From assembly GCA_002894665.1 (NCBI GenBank), contig NCRB01000029.1:1-35279 (forward strand): a stretch of 35,279 nt of DNA, in the 5' to 3' direction. Source of the stretch: Salinivenus iranica. GTDB taxonomy: Bacteria > Bacteroidota > Rhodothermia > Rhodothermales > Salinibacteraceae. Below the pieces are notes generated by a model. It was given only the letters and a program-made list of their open reading frames with translations, made no database searches and was not told where the DNA came from. The translations under genes and the position numbers were made by a program. How positions within the stretch are numbered: the stretch's first letter is position 1; the number at the start of each line of letters is the position of its first letter. Positions 26,381 to 34,807 of the stretch are shown one piece after another.

Positions 26381-26528
26381 CAGTCGTTGCTCGCTCGATT
26401 CATATACTGAGATCAGTCCCTCCGCACCGTACCGTCTCCCCACGGCCATCCGCCATATTCCACCTGCACATCAGGGGATTCGCTAGCCCCGCCCCCCAGG
26501 GGGCAACCAAACCAGCAGCGGCGGGCCG

Positions 26529-26786
26529 CTACGGCGTGAGGGGCCGAGTCGCCGCGAGCATACGCGCCAGCCACCGGGTCCGCGGAAGCAACATCCGCGG
26601 GTCATCGAGGGGCGGAACGAGAGAGAGAAGGAGCGGTCGCGTTCCAACCTTCGAGGTTTGATCGTCGTACTGACGACGGGCCCGTGACAAGGCCCCTCGC
26701 GCCGCACCGCGCACCAATACCATCACCCCAATCGTGAGGAGGGCCCGGAGGCCGTAATACGGCTGAATGGGATGAACGATAAGCAT
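26529..26786 (-). CDS. small single-helix membrane protein, hypothetical
   Basis: An 85-aa ORF starts at ATG 26786 (MLIVHPIQPYYGLRALLTIG), with a hydrophobic stretch 'YGLRALLTIGVMVLVRGAA' (about 11-29) followed by a basic, positively charged region ('RGALSRARRQYD'), consistent with a one-helix inner-membrane protein with its C-terminus inside. I do not recognise a family. It lies 148 bp upstream of secD on the same strand and diverges from the alpha/beta hydrolase gene. The sequence is compositionally protein-like but short, so it may be spurious. Confidence 0.45.
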   Translation of the reverse strand: MLIVHPIQPYYGLRALLTIGVMVLVRGAARGALSRARRQYDDQTSKVGTRPLLLSLVPPLDDPRMLLPRTRWLARMLAATRPLTP

Positions 26787-26982
26787 CGGTGGGTGCACAA
26801 GCGAGCAATTCGCTGACCGCGACGGAAATAACGTATTCGTGCGGATTGTTCCCCTCAACGACCCACCCCCGAATTGGTGGGGCCTTCACTCCGCCCCCGA
26901 TCCCGGTCCGCTCTCCTTCGGTCTCTTCACGCCCTCCGCACCGGCTCATTCGTCTTTCTCTCCCACTGCCCTTCCGACCACG

Positions 26983-27813
26983 ATGTCTTCTCCCTTCCTT
27001 GTGACCCACGACGGCCTCCGCCTCTTTACCCGACGCTGGTTGCCCGAGGGGCCCGCCCGGGCCGCCTTCGTGCTGATCCATGGGTATGGGGACCACTCCG
27101 GGCGCTACTCTCATGTCGCCGACACCGTTGCCCAGATCGGGGGGGCCACGTACGCGTTCGACCTTCGGGGCCACGGCCAGTCCGAGGGGCGGCGCGCGCA
27201 CGTCGATTACTTCGAGCAGTACCTCGACGACCTGGGCCAATTTGTCGAATCCGTTCGGGGCGAATGCCCGGACCGCCCCCTCATTCTCTTCGGCCACAGC
27301 ATGGGGGGCCTCATCGCCCTGAAATACGCTCTGGATCGGGACCCGGAGGTGCACGGGCTGGTCCTTAGCTCTCCCGCCATTGAGGTCAATCCGGACCTCG
27401 CCCCGTTCCTCCGCCGCGTGTCCCACATCATCGGGCGGGTGGCGCCTACGCTCCCGACCGTGCGGTCGCCGGAGGGGGCCATCTCGCGCGATCTCGCGGT
27501 CGTGGCCGAGGCGGAGGCGGACCCCTTGAATTACCACGGCCGCCTCCCCGCCCGGACCGGCGCTGAGCTCCTGCGCGCCGGCACATCCGTGCAGCACCGC
27601 CTCGATGCGGTCACAACCCCCTTCCTCGTCCTCCACGGCACAGCCGACATACTCACGAGCCCCGACTGGAGCAAACGGCTCTACGAACGCGCTGCCTCCA
27701 CCGACAAAACCATTAAGCTCTACGACGGCCTCTACCACGAAACCTTCAACGAGCCCGAAAAAGACGAGGTGCTCCAGGACCTCGGCGACTGGCTCGCCGC
27801 CCGCTGCCCGTAA
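26983..27813 (+). CDS. alpha/beta hydrolase, monoacylglycerol lipase type
   Basis: The 276-aa cytoplasmic hydrolase starts at ATG 26983 (MSSPFLVTHDGLRLFTRRWL), without a signal peptide. The catalytic triad is visible: S106 in GHSMGG, D222 in 'LHGTADILTSPD' and H252 in 'YDGLYHETFNEPEKDEV'. The oxyanion-hole 'IHGYGDHSGRY' and 'FDLRGHGQSEGRRAHVDYF' are hallmarks of the monoacylglycerol lipase/lysophospholipase (Hydrolase_4) subgroup, which cleaves monoacylglycerols or lysophospholipids. It ends six bases before the stop of the convergent AraC-type regulator gene. Confidence 0.93.
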   Translation: MSSPFLVTHDGLRLFTRRWLPEGPARAAFVLIHGYGDHSGRYSHVADTVAQIGGATYAFDLRGHGQSEGRRAHVDYFEQYLDDLGQFVESVRGECPDRPLILFGHSMGGLIALKYALDRDPEVHGLVLSSPAIEVNPDLAPFLRRVSHIIGRVAPTLPTVRSPEGAISRDLAVVAEAEADPLNYHGRLPARTGAELLRAGTSVQHRLDAVTTPFLVLHGTADILTSPDWSKRLYERAASTDKTIKLYDGLYHETFNEPEKDEVLQDLGDWLAARCP

Positions 27814-27819
27814 CTGGAA

Positions 27820-28758
27820 TCAGACGCCTCCCTCCCGTTCCTGGCCTCCCTCCCGTTCCTGAAACGTCTTGGGTGTCACCCCCACCGCGTCCCGAAACTT
27901 CGTAATGAAGTGGCTCACACTGCGAAACCCCAGCTCGTAGCTAACCTCCGTCACCGTCCGTTCCGCATCGCGCAGCCGGGCCTTCGCCCGCTCCATGCGC
28001 TTCTCATTCAGGTACGCGAGGGGCGTCATGCCAAGTTCGTCCCGGAAATATCGGTAGAACGTAGATCGGCTCATGCAGGCGACCTCCGCCAGCTGGTCGA
28101 CCGTGATGTGCCGGTCGAGGTGGTCGTGGGCGTACTGGACGGCCGCCGCAATACCGTGGGAGGCCGCGTGCTCCTCCGGCGCCCGGAGCAGCACCTCGCG
28201 GGCCTCCGCCTGCAGGAGACGAAGAACCAGCTGCGTGGCATTGAGGTCGATGAGCGCATCCCGGTACGGATGGTCCTCCGCAAACAACTGAACGAGCGTC
28301 TCCAGCAACGACTCGATCGCCTCCGTATTCTGGAAGTGGACGCACCGGTCCTGCGTCGACCAGACGCCCGAGGCCGGAGACCGGGGCATCGTCTCGTTCA
28401 TCCGGTCGATGACCTCCTGCACCTTTTCTTGCCGGATCGCCAGCGTGATGCACGTGGTGGGCTCCCCGGTCGAAGCCTCGGGGAAATCAATGTCGATGCT
28501 CCGCCCCCGGGGAACGACCAGCGACTCGCCCGGGAGAAAGTCGAAGCCCTCGTCCTCATCGACATGAATCCGCTTCCGGCCCGTCACCATGCCACAGTAC
28601 AGCACGCTTGAGGCGTGCAGGGCCACCGACTGAGCCGGCTGGTAGGTGTCGTAAATGGAAAACTGCAGGTCGTCGCCGCCCACGCTCGTCCGGTTTTCGA
28701 CAAGCACCCGCGGCGACTGCGGATCGCGCAGGGCGGTTAGGTCAGTCATGGCGGGCAT
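27820..28758 (-). CDS. AraC-family transcriptional regulator of the aldehyde/alcohol dehydrogenase cluster
   Basis: The 312-aa protein starts at ATG 28758 ([12 protein letters not shown]); an ATG three codons later is equally possible. The N-terminal about 200 residues are a ligand-binding region resembling AraC-binding-like domains ('[22 protein letters not shown]'). The C-terminal double helix-turn-helix is clear: '[21 protein letters not shown]' and '[21 protein letters not shown]', ending 'GVTPKTFQ'. It is transcribed divergently from the aldehyde dehydrogenase gene and probably activates that cluster in response to an alcohol or aldehyde. The last residues (QEREGG repeated) come from an 18-bp tandem duplication. 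Confidence 0.9.
   Translation of the reverse strand: MPAMTDLTALRDPQSPRVLVENRTSVGGDDLQFSIYDTYQPAQSVALHASSVLYCGMVTGRKRIHVDEDEGFDFLPGESLVVPRGRSIDIDFPEASTGEPTTCITLAIRQEKVQEVIDRMNETMPRSPASGVWSTQDRCVHFQNTEAIESLLETLVQLFAEDHPYRDALIDLNATQLVLRLLQAEAREVLLRAPEEHAASHGIAAAVQYAHDHLDRHITVDQLAEVACMSRSTFYRYFRDELGMTPLAYLNEKRMERAKARLRDAERTVTEVSYELGFRSVSHFITKFRDAVGVTPKTFQEREGGQEREGGV
27826..27861. repeat. 18-bp perfect tandem duplication in the 3' end of the araC-type gene
   Basis: GCCTCCCTCCCGTTCCTG is present twice, directly abutting (27826-27843 and 27844-27861). It keeps frame and repeats the residues QEREGG at the C-terminus of the regulator, just before its stop. Likely a recent slippage duplication. Confidence 0.85.
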
Positions 28759-28847
28759 CACGATGGGGAAAGGAGGTGGGTGCGTAGAGCGCGCTCCCCG
28801 CCGGCCGCGAGATTGACACGATCGTGGCATCGACCCCGGACAAAATC

Positions 28848-28870
28848 GAAAGCGCTTTTCGGAAGCGCTT
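28848..28870. promoter_or_regulatory. two palindromic AAGCGCTT elements upstream of the aldehyde dehydrogenase gene
   Basis: AAAGCGCTTT (28849-28858, perfect 10-bp palindrome) and AAGCGCTT (28863-28870) lie in the divergent spacer, centres 13 bp apart, about 54-75 bp upstream of the aldehyde dehydrogenase ATG. The extended element GAAAGCGCTTTTC differs by one base from GGAAGCGCTTTTC upstream of hpd. The core resembles LacI-family/cre operators; the true binder is unknown. Confidence 0.4.
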
Positions 28871-28923
28871 ACGTGCTTGGACTTCTGCAAATCATTAACG
28901 TTTCTTCACGACGCGTTGATCCC

Positions 28924-30459
28924 ATGATCTACGACCGCCCCGACCTCCAGGACACCTACCTCAACTACATCGGCGGCGACTTCGTCCCGCCCGTCGACGA
29001 CGAGTACTTCGACAACCCCTCCCCGATCGACGGGGAGCCCTACTGCCAGGTGGCTCGCTCCAACGAGAAGGATGTGGACCGTGCCCTGGATGCCGCGCAC
29101 GAGGCCGCGGCGGACTGGGGACAGACCTCCGCCGCCGAGCGGGCCAACATTCTCAACGAAATTGCCGACATTACGGAGGAGAACCTCGAGTTTCTGGCGA
29201 CCATCGACACTGTCGACAACGGCAAGCCGATTCGCGAGACGCTCAACGCGGACCTGCCCCTCGTGGTGGATCACTTCCGGTACTTCGCCGGCGTCATCCG
29301 GGCGGAGGAGGGCTCCATGTCGGAACTCGACAAGGACACGGTGGCGATGCACGTGCCCGAGCCGCTCGGCGTGGTGGGCCAGATTATCCCGTGGAACTTC
29401 CCGCTCTTGATGGCGGCCTGGAAAATTGCCCCGGCCCTTGCCGCCGGCAACTGCACAGTCGTGAAGCCCGCCGAGCAGACCCCCGTCTCCATCATCGAGT
29501 GGCTGAAGCTCCTCGACGAGGCGGATGTGCTTCCCCCCGGCGTCCTCAACGTCGTTCAGGGCTACGGCCCGGAAGTGGGCAAGCCCCTCGCCCAGTCGGA
29601 CCGCATCGCCAAGGTCGCCTTTACCGGCGAGACCACGACCGGCCGCCTCGTCATGCAGTACGCCTCCGAAAACCTGACGCGTGTGACGATGGAGCTGGGC
29701 GGCAAGAGCCCGAACGTGTTTTTCGAGAGCGTCATGAACGCCGACGACGAATACTGGGACAAGGCGCTGGAAGGCGCGGCCATGTTTGCACTCAATCAGG
29801 GCGAGGTGTGCACCTGCCCGTCGCGCATTCTCGTGCAGGAGTCGATCGCCGAAGAGTTTACCGAGGCGGTCGTCGAGCGCGTCAAGGACATCACCGTGGG
29901 CAACCCCCTCGACACCGAAACGCAGGTCGGCGCGCAGGCCTCCAACGACCAGTACGAGAAGATCAAGAATTACTTTGAGGTCGGGCGCGAAGAGGGCGCC
30001 GAGGTGCTCGTCGGCGGCAAAGTGGCTGAGCCCCGTGGCGTGGCCGTGGCCGCCGGGGGCGACGGTGAGCCCGCCAACAAGGGCTACTACATCGAGCCCA
30101 CCATTTTCCGCGGCCACAACCGGATGCGGGTCTTCCAGGAGGAGATCTTCGGGCCGGTTACCAGCCTCACCACCTTCGAGGACGAGGAGGAGGCCATTGA
30201 GATCTCCAACGAGACCCTCTACGGCCTAGGCGCCGGCGTCTGGACGCGAGACGCGCACCAGCTCTACCGCGTGCCGCGCGCCATCAAGGCAGGCCGCGTC
30301 TGGGTGAACTGTTACCACCTCTACCCGGCCCACGCGGCGTTTGGCGGCTATAAGAAGAGCGGATTCGGACGAGAAAACCACAAGATGATGCTCAACCACT
30401 ACCGCCAGACGAAGAACATGCTCGTCAGCCACGACAAAGACGCGATGGGCTTTTTCTAA
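28924..30459 (+). CDS. NAD-dependent aldehyde dehydrogenase
   Basis: The 511-aa enzyme oxidises aldehydes to acids. ATG 28924 ([20 protein letters not shown]) matches the usual N-terminus of the acetaldehyde/ExaC-type subgroup. The conserved '[25 protein letters not shown]' coenzyme site, general base E257 in 'MELGGKSPN' and catalytic C296 in '[11 protein letters not shown]' are all present, as is '[10 protein letters not shown]'. The C-terminal '[16 protein letters not shown]' and '[11 protein letters not shown]' are typical of alcohol-linked ALDHs. Followed by an alcohol dehydrogenase and a DUF779 gene and preceded by a divergent AraC gene, it most likely oxidises acetaldehyde or another short aldehyde made by that dehydrogenase. 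Confidence 0.95.
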   Translation: MIYDRPDLQDTYLNYIGGDFVPPVDDEYFDNPSPIDGEPYCQVARSNEKDVDRALDAAHEAAADWGQTSAAERANILNEIADITEENLEFLATIDTVDNGKPIRETLNADLPLVVDHFRYFAGVIRAEEGSMSELDKDTVAMHVPEPLGVVGQIIPWNFPLLMAAWKIAPALAAGNCTVVKPAEQTPVSIIEWLKLLDEADVLPPGVLNVVQGYGPEVGKPLAQSDRIAKVAFTGETTTGRLVMQYASENLTRVTMELGGKSPNVFFESVMNADDEYWDKALEGAAMFALNQGEVCTCPSRILVQESIAEEFTEAVVERVKDITVGNPLDTETQVGAQASNDQYEKIKNYFEVGREEGAEVLVGGKVAEPRGVAVAAGGDGEPANKGYYIEPTIFRGHNRMRVFQEEIFGPVTSLTTFEDEEEAIEISNETLYGLGAGVWTRDAHQLYRVPRAIKAGRVWVNCYHLYPAHAAFGGYKKSGFGRENHKMMLNHYRQTKNMLVSHDKDAMGFF

Positions 30460-30481
30460 CCGGGCCCATCCGAACCGGACC

Positions 30482-30501
30482 CGGCCGGCCCCCGCCGGCC
30501 G
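30482..30501. terminator. GC-rich hairpin after the aldehyde dehydrogenase gene
   Basis: CGGCCGGC, a CCCC loop, and GCCGGCCG form an 8-bp perfect stem 22 bases after the aldehyde dehydrogenase stop. No T-run follows. It may terminate or attenuate transcription before the alcohol dehydrogenase gene. Confidence 0.4.
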
Positions 30502-30516
30502 CCCCTGGAATGGAGC

Positions 30517-30550
30517 GGAGGACAGGCCGGTATCCTGTGGCCTGTCTTCC
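30517..30550 (+). terminator. second hairpin between the aldehyde and alcohol dehydrogenase genes
   Basis: GGAGGACAGGCC (30517-30528) pairs with GGCCTGTCTTCC (30539-30550) over 12 bp with one G-T wobble and a 10-nt loop. Together with the hairpin at 30482-30501 it gives two stacked stems in a 179-bp gap. This suggests differential expression, mRNA stabilisation or partial termination rather than a simple uninterrupted operon. Confidence 0.5.
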
Positions 30551-30638
30551 CTCCAGTTGGTCCGCTTTCCGCTGAGAAGACCGAAAACGACCGCGTGCTC
30601 ACCGCATCTATCCCCCCTGAACAATCCTCTCCAGCACC

Positions 30639-31667
30639 ATGAAAGCCGCCGTTGTTCACGAGTTTGGCGCCCCCCTTTCCATCGAAGACGTCCCGCGGCC
30701 CGAGCCGGGACCGGACGAAATCCTGGTCGACGTGCGGGCGAGCGGCGTCTGCCACACCGACCTACACGCCGCCGACGGCGACTGGCCGGTTAAACCGAAG
30801 CTTCCCCTCATCCCGGGCCACGAAGGCGTCGGCTACGTGGCCGGCGTCGGCCGCAACGTGAGACACGTGAAGGAGGGAGACGCGGTGGGCGTGCCTTGGC
30901 TCTACACGGCCTGCGGCGTGTGCGAGCACTGCCGGGGCGGGCGCGAGGCCCTCTGCCCCGACCAGGAAAACGCCGGCTACAGCGTGGACGGCGGCTATGC
31001 CGACTACGTCGTCGCCGACCCCGACTACGTGGGCATCCTTCCAGACAACCCCGACTTTCCGTCGCTCGCGCCCATCCTCTGCGCGGGCGTCACGACCTAC
31101 AAGGGCCTCAAGATGACGGAGGTGCGGCCCGGACAGTGGGTGCTTGTCTCCGGCATCGGTGGACTGGGACACCTAGCCGTGCAGTACGCCCGGGCGATAG
31201 GCATGCAGGTGGCCGCCGTCGACATCGCCGACGAAAAGCTGGCGCTGGCTGAAGACCTCGGCGCCGCCTTGACCGTCAACGCCAGCGAGGAGGACCCGGG
31301 CGAGGCGGTCCAAGACGCCATTGGGGGCGTGCACGGCGCACTCGTCACGGCCGTCTCCACGCCCGCCTTCCGCCAGGCCCTCGGCACCCTGCGGCGCGGC
31401 GGCACCCTCGTGCTCAATGGGCTTCCGCCGGGCGACTTTCCGCTCCCGATCTTCGACACGGTCCTCAACGGCATCACCGTGCGCGGCTCCATCGTGGGCA
31501 CGCGCAACGACCTGCAGGAAGCCATCGATTTTGCCGCCGACGGGCAGGTGCAGGCCCACATCGAATCGACCGAGCCGCTGGAAAACATCAACGACATCTT
31601 CAGCCGCATGCACGACGGGGCCATCACCGGCCGGGTCGTGCTCGACATGACGAACGGCGCTGAGTAG
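30639..31667 (+). CDS. zinc-dependent alcohol dehydrogenase
   Basis: The 342-aa MDR enzyme oxidises primary alcohols with NAD. It starts [20 protein letters not shown]. Catalytic zinc ligands are C38 ('[15 protein letters not shown]'), H61-E62 ('[10 protein letters not shown]') and C148 ('[13 protein letters not shown]'). The structural zinc site is C92, C95, C98 and C106 ('[16 protein letters not shown]'). The Rossmann motif GIGGLG lies at 172-177. This pattern is close to AdhP/bacterial ethanol dehydrogenases. It follows the aldehyde dehydrogenase gene, so the pair probably converts ethanol or a similar alcohol to acid. The DUF779 gene starts 46 bp downstream. Confidence 0.95.
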   Translation: MKAAVVHEFGAPLSIEDVPRPEPGPDEILVDVRASGVCHTDLHAADGDWPVKPKLPLIPGHEGVGYVAGVGRNVRHVKEGDAVGVPWLYTACGVCEHCRGGREALCPDQENAGYSVDGGYADYVVADPDYVGILPDNPDFPSLAPILCAGVTTYKGLKMTEVRPGQWVLVSGIGGLGHLAVQYARAIGMQVAAVDIADEKLALAEDLGAALTVNASEEDPGEAVQDAIGGVHGALVTAVSTPAFRQALGTLRRGGTLVLNGLPPGDFPLPIFDTVLNGITVRGSIVGTRNDLQEAIDFAADGQVQAHIESTEPLENINDIFSRMHDGAITGRVVLDMTNGAE

Positions 31668-31713
31668 CGCGCGCCGCCTGCGACGATGCCCTCATCCAAC
31701 CTTCTGCACTGCC

Positions 31714-32097
31714 ATGTCTTCTCCTCCCCCCCGCGTCGTGGCAACCGACGACGCCAAAGCTGTCATCGACCGCCTGCGCGACCGGTATGGCTCGCTTATG
31801 TTTCACCAAAGCGGCGGCTGCTGCGACGGCTCCTCGCCCATGTGCTTCGAAGAGGGCGACTTCCGCCTCGGCACCAGCGACGTGTATCTGGGCGACATTC
31901 ACGGATGCCCGTTCTACATGGCGCGCGACCAGTTCGAGTACTGGAAGCACATGCAGCTCACGATCGACGTGAAGCAAGGACGGGGCGCGAGCTTCTCGCT
32001 CGAGATTCCGCTCGGGGTGCGCTTCGTGGTGCGCTCCCGCCTCTTCAGCGACGAGGAATACGAACGCCTCCCGCCCGTGGAGCGCGTCAACGCGTAG
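31714..32097 (+). CDS. DUF779 domain protein
   Basis: The 127-aa protein starts at ATG 31714 (MSSPPPRVVATDDAKAVIDR). The signature 'MFHQSGGCCDGSSPMC' with clustered cysteines, followed by 'LGDIHGCPFYMARDQFEYWKH' and 'SFSLEIPLGVRFVVRSRLF', identifies DUF779. The family is commonly found next to aldehyde dehydrogenases (ExaC/AldB type), as here, but its activity is unknown. The cysteine/histidine pattern suggests metal binding or a redox role. It ends 214 bp before the convergent SIMPL gene; that gap has only weak hairpins (for example 32145-32163) and no clear gene. Confidence 0.93.
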   Translation: MSSPPPRVVATDDAKAVIDRLRDRYGSLMFHQSGGCCDGSSPMCFEEGDFRLGTSDVYLGDIHGCPFYMARDQFEYWKHMQLTIDVKQGRGASFSLEIPLGVRFVVRSRLFSDEEYERLPPVERVNA

Positions 32098-32311
32098 CCC
32101 GCAGCTACCCCCTCCCATTACCATTCAAATGCAAGGCGGGATGACTCGCTGTGCCCCAGCGGGAATCCGTGATTCGTGCAACGCAATCGACGCTCCAGGT
32201 AGACTCGGCTGCCGGTCCCGAAAACGGCAACCTCACGCATTACGGCTCACGCACCAGCAACCGGTGCTTCCAGGCAGCATCTGAGAACCAGAATACAAGC
32301 CTTGATCGCGA

Positions 32312-33049
32312 CTACTCCGCCACGAGCTCAAACACCACCTGCACCTGCGCGGCGACCTCAATCTCTCCCGCGGCGTACGCGTCGGGTTCTCCTTGCGCAT
32401 CCGCCTGGGAGGCCCGCGCAAACTCCATCTGAACCCGGGGCGAGGGCTGATCGAAGGAAAAACTCTGTTCGTTGATCTCGCGGACCGGGCCCAGCCGAGC
32501 GTCGAGCGTCTCGGCCAGGAGCCGGGCCTTCTCGCGCGCAGTCGTGGCGGCCTGACGAAGCGCCTCGTTTCGCGTAGTGTTGCGGTCGCTTAGGCCGTAA
32601 TCAATGCCCTCCAACCGGTTGGCGCCGCGCTGGACCACCTGAGCCACGAGACGCGGCAGCAGCTCCAGACTGTCCACCTCCACGACCACCTGCCGGGTGG
32701 CCTCATAGCCCTTCTCCTCATGGGTTTGGGTTTCGCGGTTGTACTCACGGCGCGGGGCCAGTCGCAGGGTCTCCATGCGAAGGTCGGCCTCCGGTACCCC
32801 CAGCTCCCGGACGGCATTCATGGTCTTTTTGGCCGCCTCGGCGTTCTGGGCCCGTGCGACCTCCGGGCTGTCGGCGCGCGTGACGATGCCAAATCGCACG
32901 GTTGCCTGATCCGGGCTGGCGTTCACGGTGCTCTCCCCGCTCACGCGCACCGTGCGGGGCGGGCCCTCCGTGTTCTGTGCCTGAACTGTCCCGACGAGAA
33001 GGAGAAGCCCCGAGCAAAGAAGCGCGAGGCGAAAGTAAGAGGCAGTCAT
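32312..33049 (-). CDS. SIMPL (DUF541) domain periplasmic protein
   Basis: The 245-aa protein starts at ATG 33049 with a signal peptide (MTASYFRLALLCSGLLLLVGTVQAQ). The mature part has 'TVRVSGESTVNASPDQATVRFGI', a long helical segment, 'YEATRQVVVEVDSLELLPRLVAQVVQRGANRLEGIDYGLSD' and 'ALRQAATTAREKARLLAETLDARLGPVREINEQS', all characteristic of the SIMPL/YggE family. Some members help resist oxidative stress or form ring-shaped oligomers, but the biochemical function is undefined. It follows asnS on the same strand by 104 bp. Confidence 0.92.
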   Translation of the reverse strand: MTASYFRLALLCSGLLLLVGTVQAQNTEGPPRTVRVSGESTVNASPDQATVRFGIVTRADSPEVARAQNAEAAKKTMNAVRELGVPEADLRMETLRLAPRREYNRETQTHEEKGYEATRQVVVEVDSLELLPRLVAQVVQRGANRLEGIDYGLSDRNTTRNEALRQAATTAREKARLLAETLDARLGPVREINEQSFSFDQPSPRVQMEFARASQADAQGEPDAYAAGEIEVAAQVQVVFELVAE

Positions 33050-33153
33050 GGGACGAAGGGATCTGTATGGAAGATGTGCAGACGAGGGAACGTGTCCCGC
33101 CCCCTCGTTATTGCCGCCCTCCCGACACACGCGACCCGGTATGGGCGCCTGCG

Positions 33154-34701
33154 CTACGGGTGCAGGCGTGTCAGCGTGCGGGGGAAGGGAATGGTTTCGC
33201 GGACGTGCTCACGCCCCGTCAGCCACGAGATCGTCCGCTCCAGGCCCAGCCCGAAGCCACTGTGCGGCACGGACCCGAACTTCCGAAGGTCCAGGTACCA
33301 GTCGAAGACCTCTTCCGGCAGGTCGTGCGCCTCAATCTGATCTTGCAAAAAGTCGAGATCGGTTGCCCGCTCGCCCCCGCCCACGATCTCCCCATACCCT
33401 TCAGGCGCCAACACGTCCATGCCCATGGCGAGGCGGTCGTCGTCCGGGTCGCGCTTCATGTAGAAGGCCTTGATCTTCGCCGGGAAGCGGTGGACGAGGA
33501 GCGGGCGGTCGAAGTGCCAGGTGAGCACCGTCTCGTCACTGCCGCCAAAGTCACTGCCCCACTCGAAGGTTCGAGCCGACTCCTTCCAGTCCGGGAGGTT
33601 GCGGAGCACCTCTTCAATCTCGTCTACGCGCTTGTTGATTTCGATCTCGCGGGCATCAATCTCGCGCTTGACGTGCTTTTTGGCCTGCCCGCGCCGCTTC
33701 TGGTTCTCTTCTTTCTCCTCCAGCAGCTCGGCCTTCTCTTCGCGAAGGGCCGCCATGCGCTCGTCGATCATCTCGGCGGTCTCGTCGCTGCGCAGGATGT
33801 CGACCGCCTCGTCGTATGAGATGCGCGGGAACGGGGCCTGCACCCGCTCCAGGGCCGTCGTGTCGCGCCCCAGGGCCTCCAGCTCCTGCTGGCAATCCGC
33901 CAGCACGGCCTGCACGATGTAGCTCACGAAGTCCTCCGCGAGCTGCATGTTCATCTCCAGGTCGTAGAACGCCATCTCCGGCTCAATCATCCAGAACTCG
34001 GTGAGGTGCCGGCGGGTGTCCGACTTTTCGGCCCGAAACGTGGGGCCGAACGTGTAGATCTTGCCGTAGGCCATGGCCATGGCCTCCCCGTGGAGCTGGC
34101 CGCTCTGGGTGAGGTAGGCCGTCTCGTCGTCGAAGTATTCAAGCTCAAAGAGCGTGGACGTCCCCTCCACGGCGTTGCCGGTCAGGATCGGCGCGTCGGT
34201 CTGCAGGAAGCCCCGCTCCTGAAAGAACTCGTGGATCGCCGCCACCACCCGGTTCCGCACCCGCATCACGGCCCACTGGCTTTCGCTGCGGAGCCACAGG
34301 TGGCGGTGCTGCATCAGAAAGTCGATGCCGTGCTCTTTGGGGGTAACGGGGTAGTCCCCTGACTCGCCAATACGCTCGATGGCGTCCACCTGGATCTCGT
34401 AGCCGCCGGGCGCCCGATCGTCGGCACTCACCGTGCCGGTGATTTCGAGGGCGGTTTCCTGCCGCGCATCGTCGGCCACGTCCCAGCTGTCCTCGTCCAC
34501 CGCGTCCTGCGGCACGACGCACTGCACGAACCCCGACCCGTCGCGTAAAATGAGGAACTTGATGCCCCCGGACCCGCGCTTGTTGTGGAGCCACCCCTTC
34601 AGGGTCACCGTTTCGTCCACGTGGTCGGAAAGGTTTTCGATGCGCGTAAAGTCCTCGATGGGGCGGGTCGGCGTGGGGTTGGGGGCGTCGGTCTCAGACA
34701 T
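33154..34701 (-). CDS. asnS: asparaginyl-tRNA synthetase with coiled-coil insertion
   Basis: The 515-aa class IIb synthetase charges tRNA-Asn. ATG 34701 (MSETDAPNPTPTRPIEDF) precedes the anticodon-binding OB fold ('TVTLKGWLHNKRGSGGIKFLILRDG'). Class II motif 2 'FRAEKSDTRRHLTEFWMIEPE' and motif 3 'GFGLGLERTISWLTG' are present. Residues about 306-377 (33571-33786) form an extra, highly charged helical segment ('ALREEKAELLEEKEENQKRR', 'EIEINKRVDEIEEVLRNLPD') between the catalytic motifs, lengthening the protein over the usual about 460 aa. The 'TFEWGSDFGGSDE' that follows rejoins the standard fold. Asn rather than Asp or Lys specificity is inferred from 'EGTSTLFELEYFDDETAYLTQSGQLHGEA'. Confidence 0.94.
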   Translation of the reverse strand: MSETDAPNPTPTRPIEDFTRIENLSDHVDETVTLKGWLHNKRGSGGIKFLILRDGSGFVQCVVPQDAVDEDSWDVADDARQETALEITGTVSADDRAPGGYEIQVDAIERIGESGDYPVTPKEHGIDFLMQHRHLWLRSESQWAVMRVRNRVVAAIHEFFQERGFLQTDAPILTGNAVEGTSTLFELEYFDDETAYLTQSGQLHGEAMAMAYGKIYTFGPTFRAEKSDTRRHLTEFWMIEPEMAFYDLEMNMQLAEDFVSYIVQAVLADCQQELEALGRDTTALERVQAPFPRISYDEAVDILRSDETAEMIDERMAALREEKAELLEEKEENQKRRGQAKKHVKREIDAREIEINKRVDEIEEVLRNLPDWKESARTFEWGSDFGGSDETVLTWHFDRPLLVHRFPAKIKAFYMKRDPDDDRLAMGMDVLAPEGYGEIVGGGERATDLDFLQDQIEAHDLPEEVFDWYLDLRKFGSVPHSGFGLGLERTISWLTGREHVRETIPFPRTLTRLHP

Positions 34702-34807
34702 GCAGGACGGGGAAATGAGACGAGAGTGAACGAGAAGGTTCTGGCGAATCGACACACCGTCAGGATGATACCAGTCCGGAAAGTGAGGTTCCACTCGCCG
34801 TCCGACG

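Noticed and set aside
26602-27738. Minus-strand 378-codon open frame over the alpha/beta hydrolase gene.
   Set aside because: The plus frame has the complete Ser-Asp-His triad; this frame is low-complexity.
32098-32311. Intergenic gap examined for a tRNA or small RNA.
   Set aside because: No T-loop or CCA-like features and only short stems of 5-7 bp; nothing firm.
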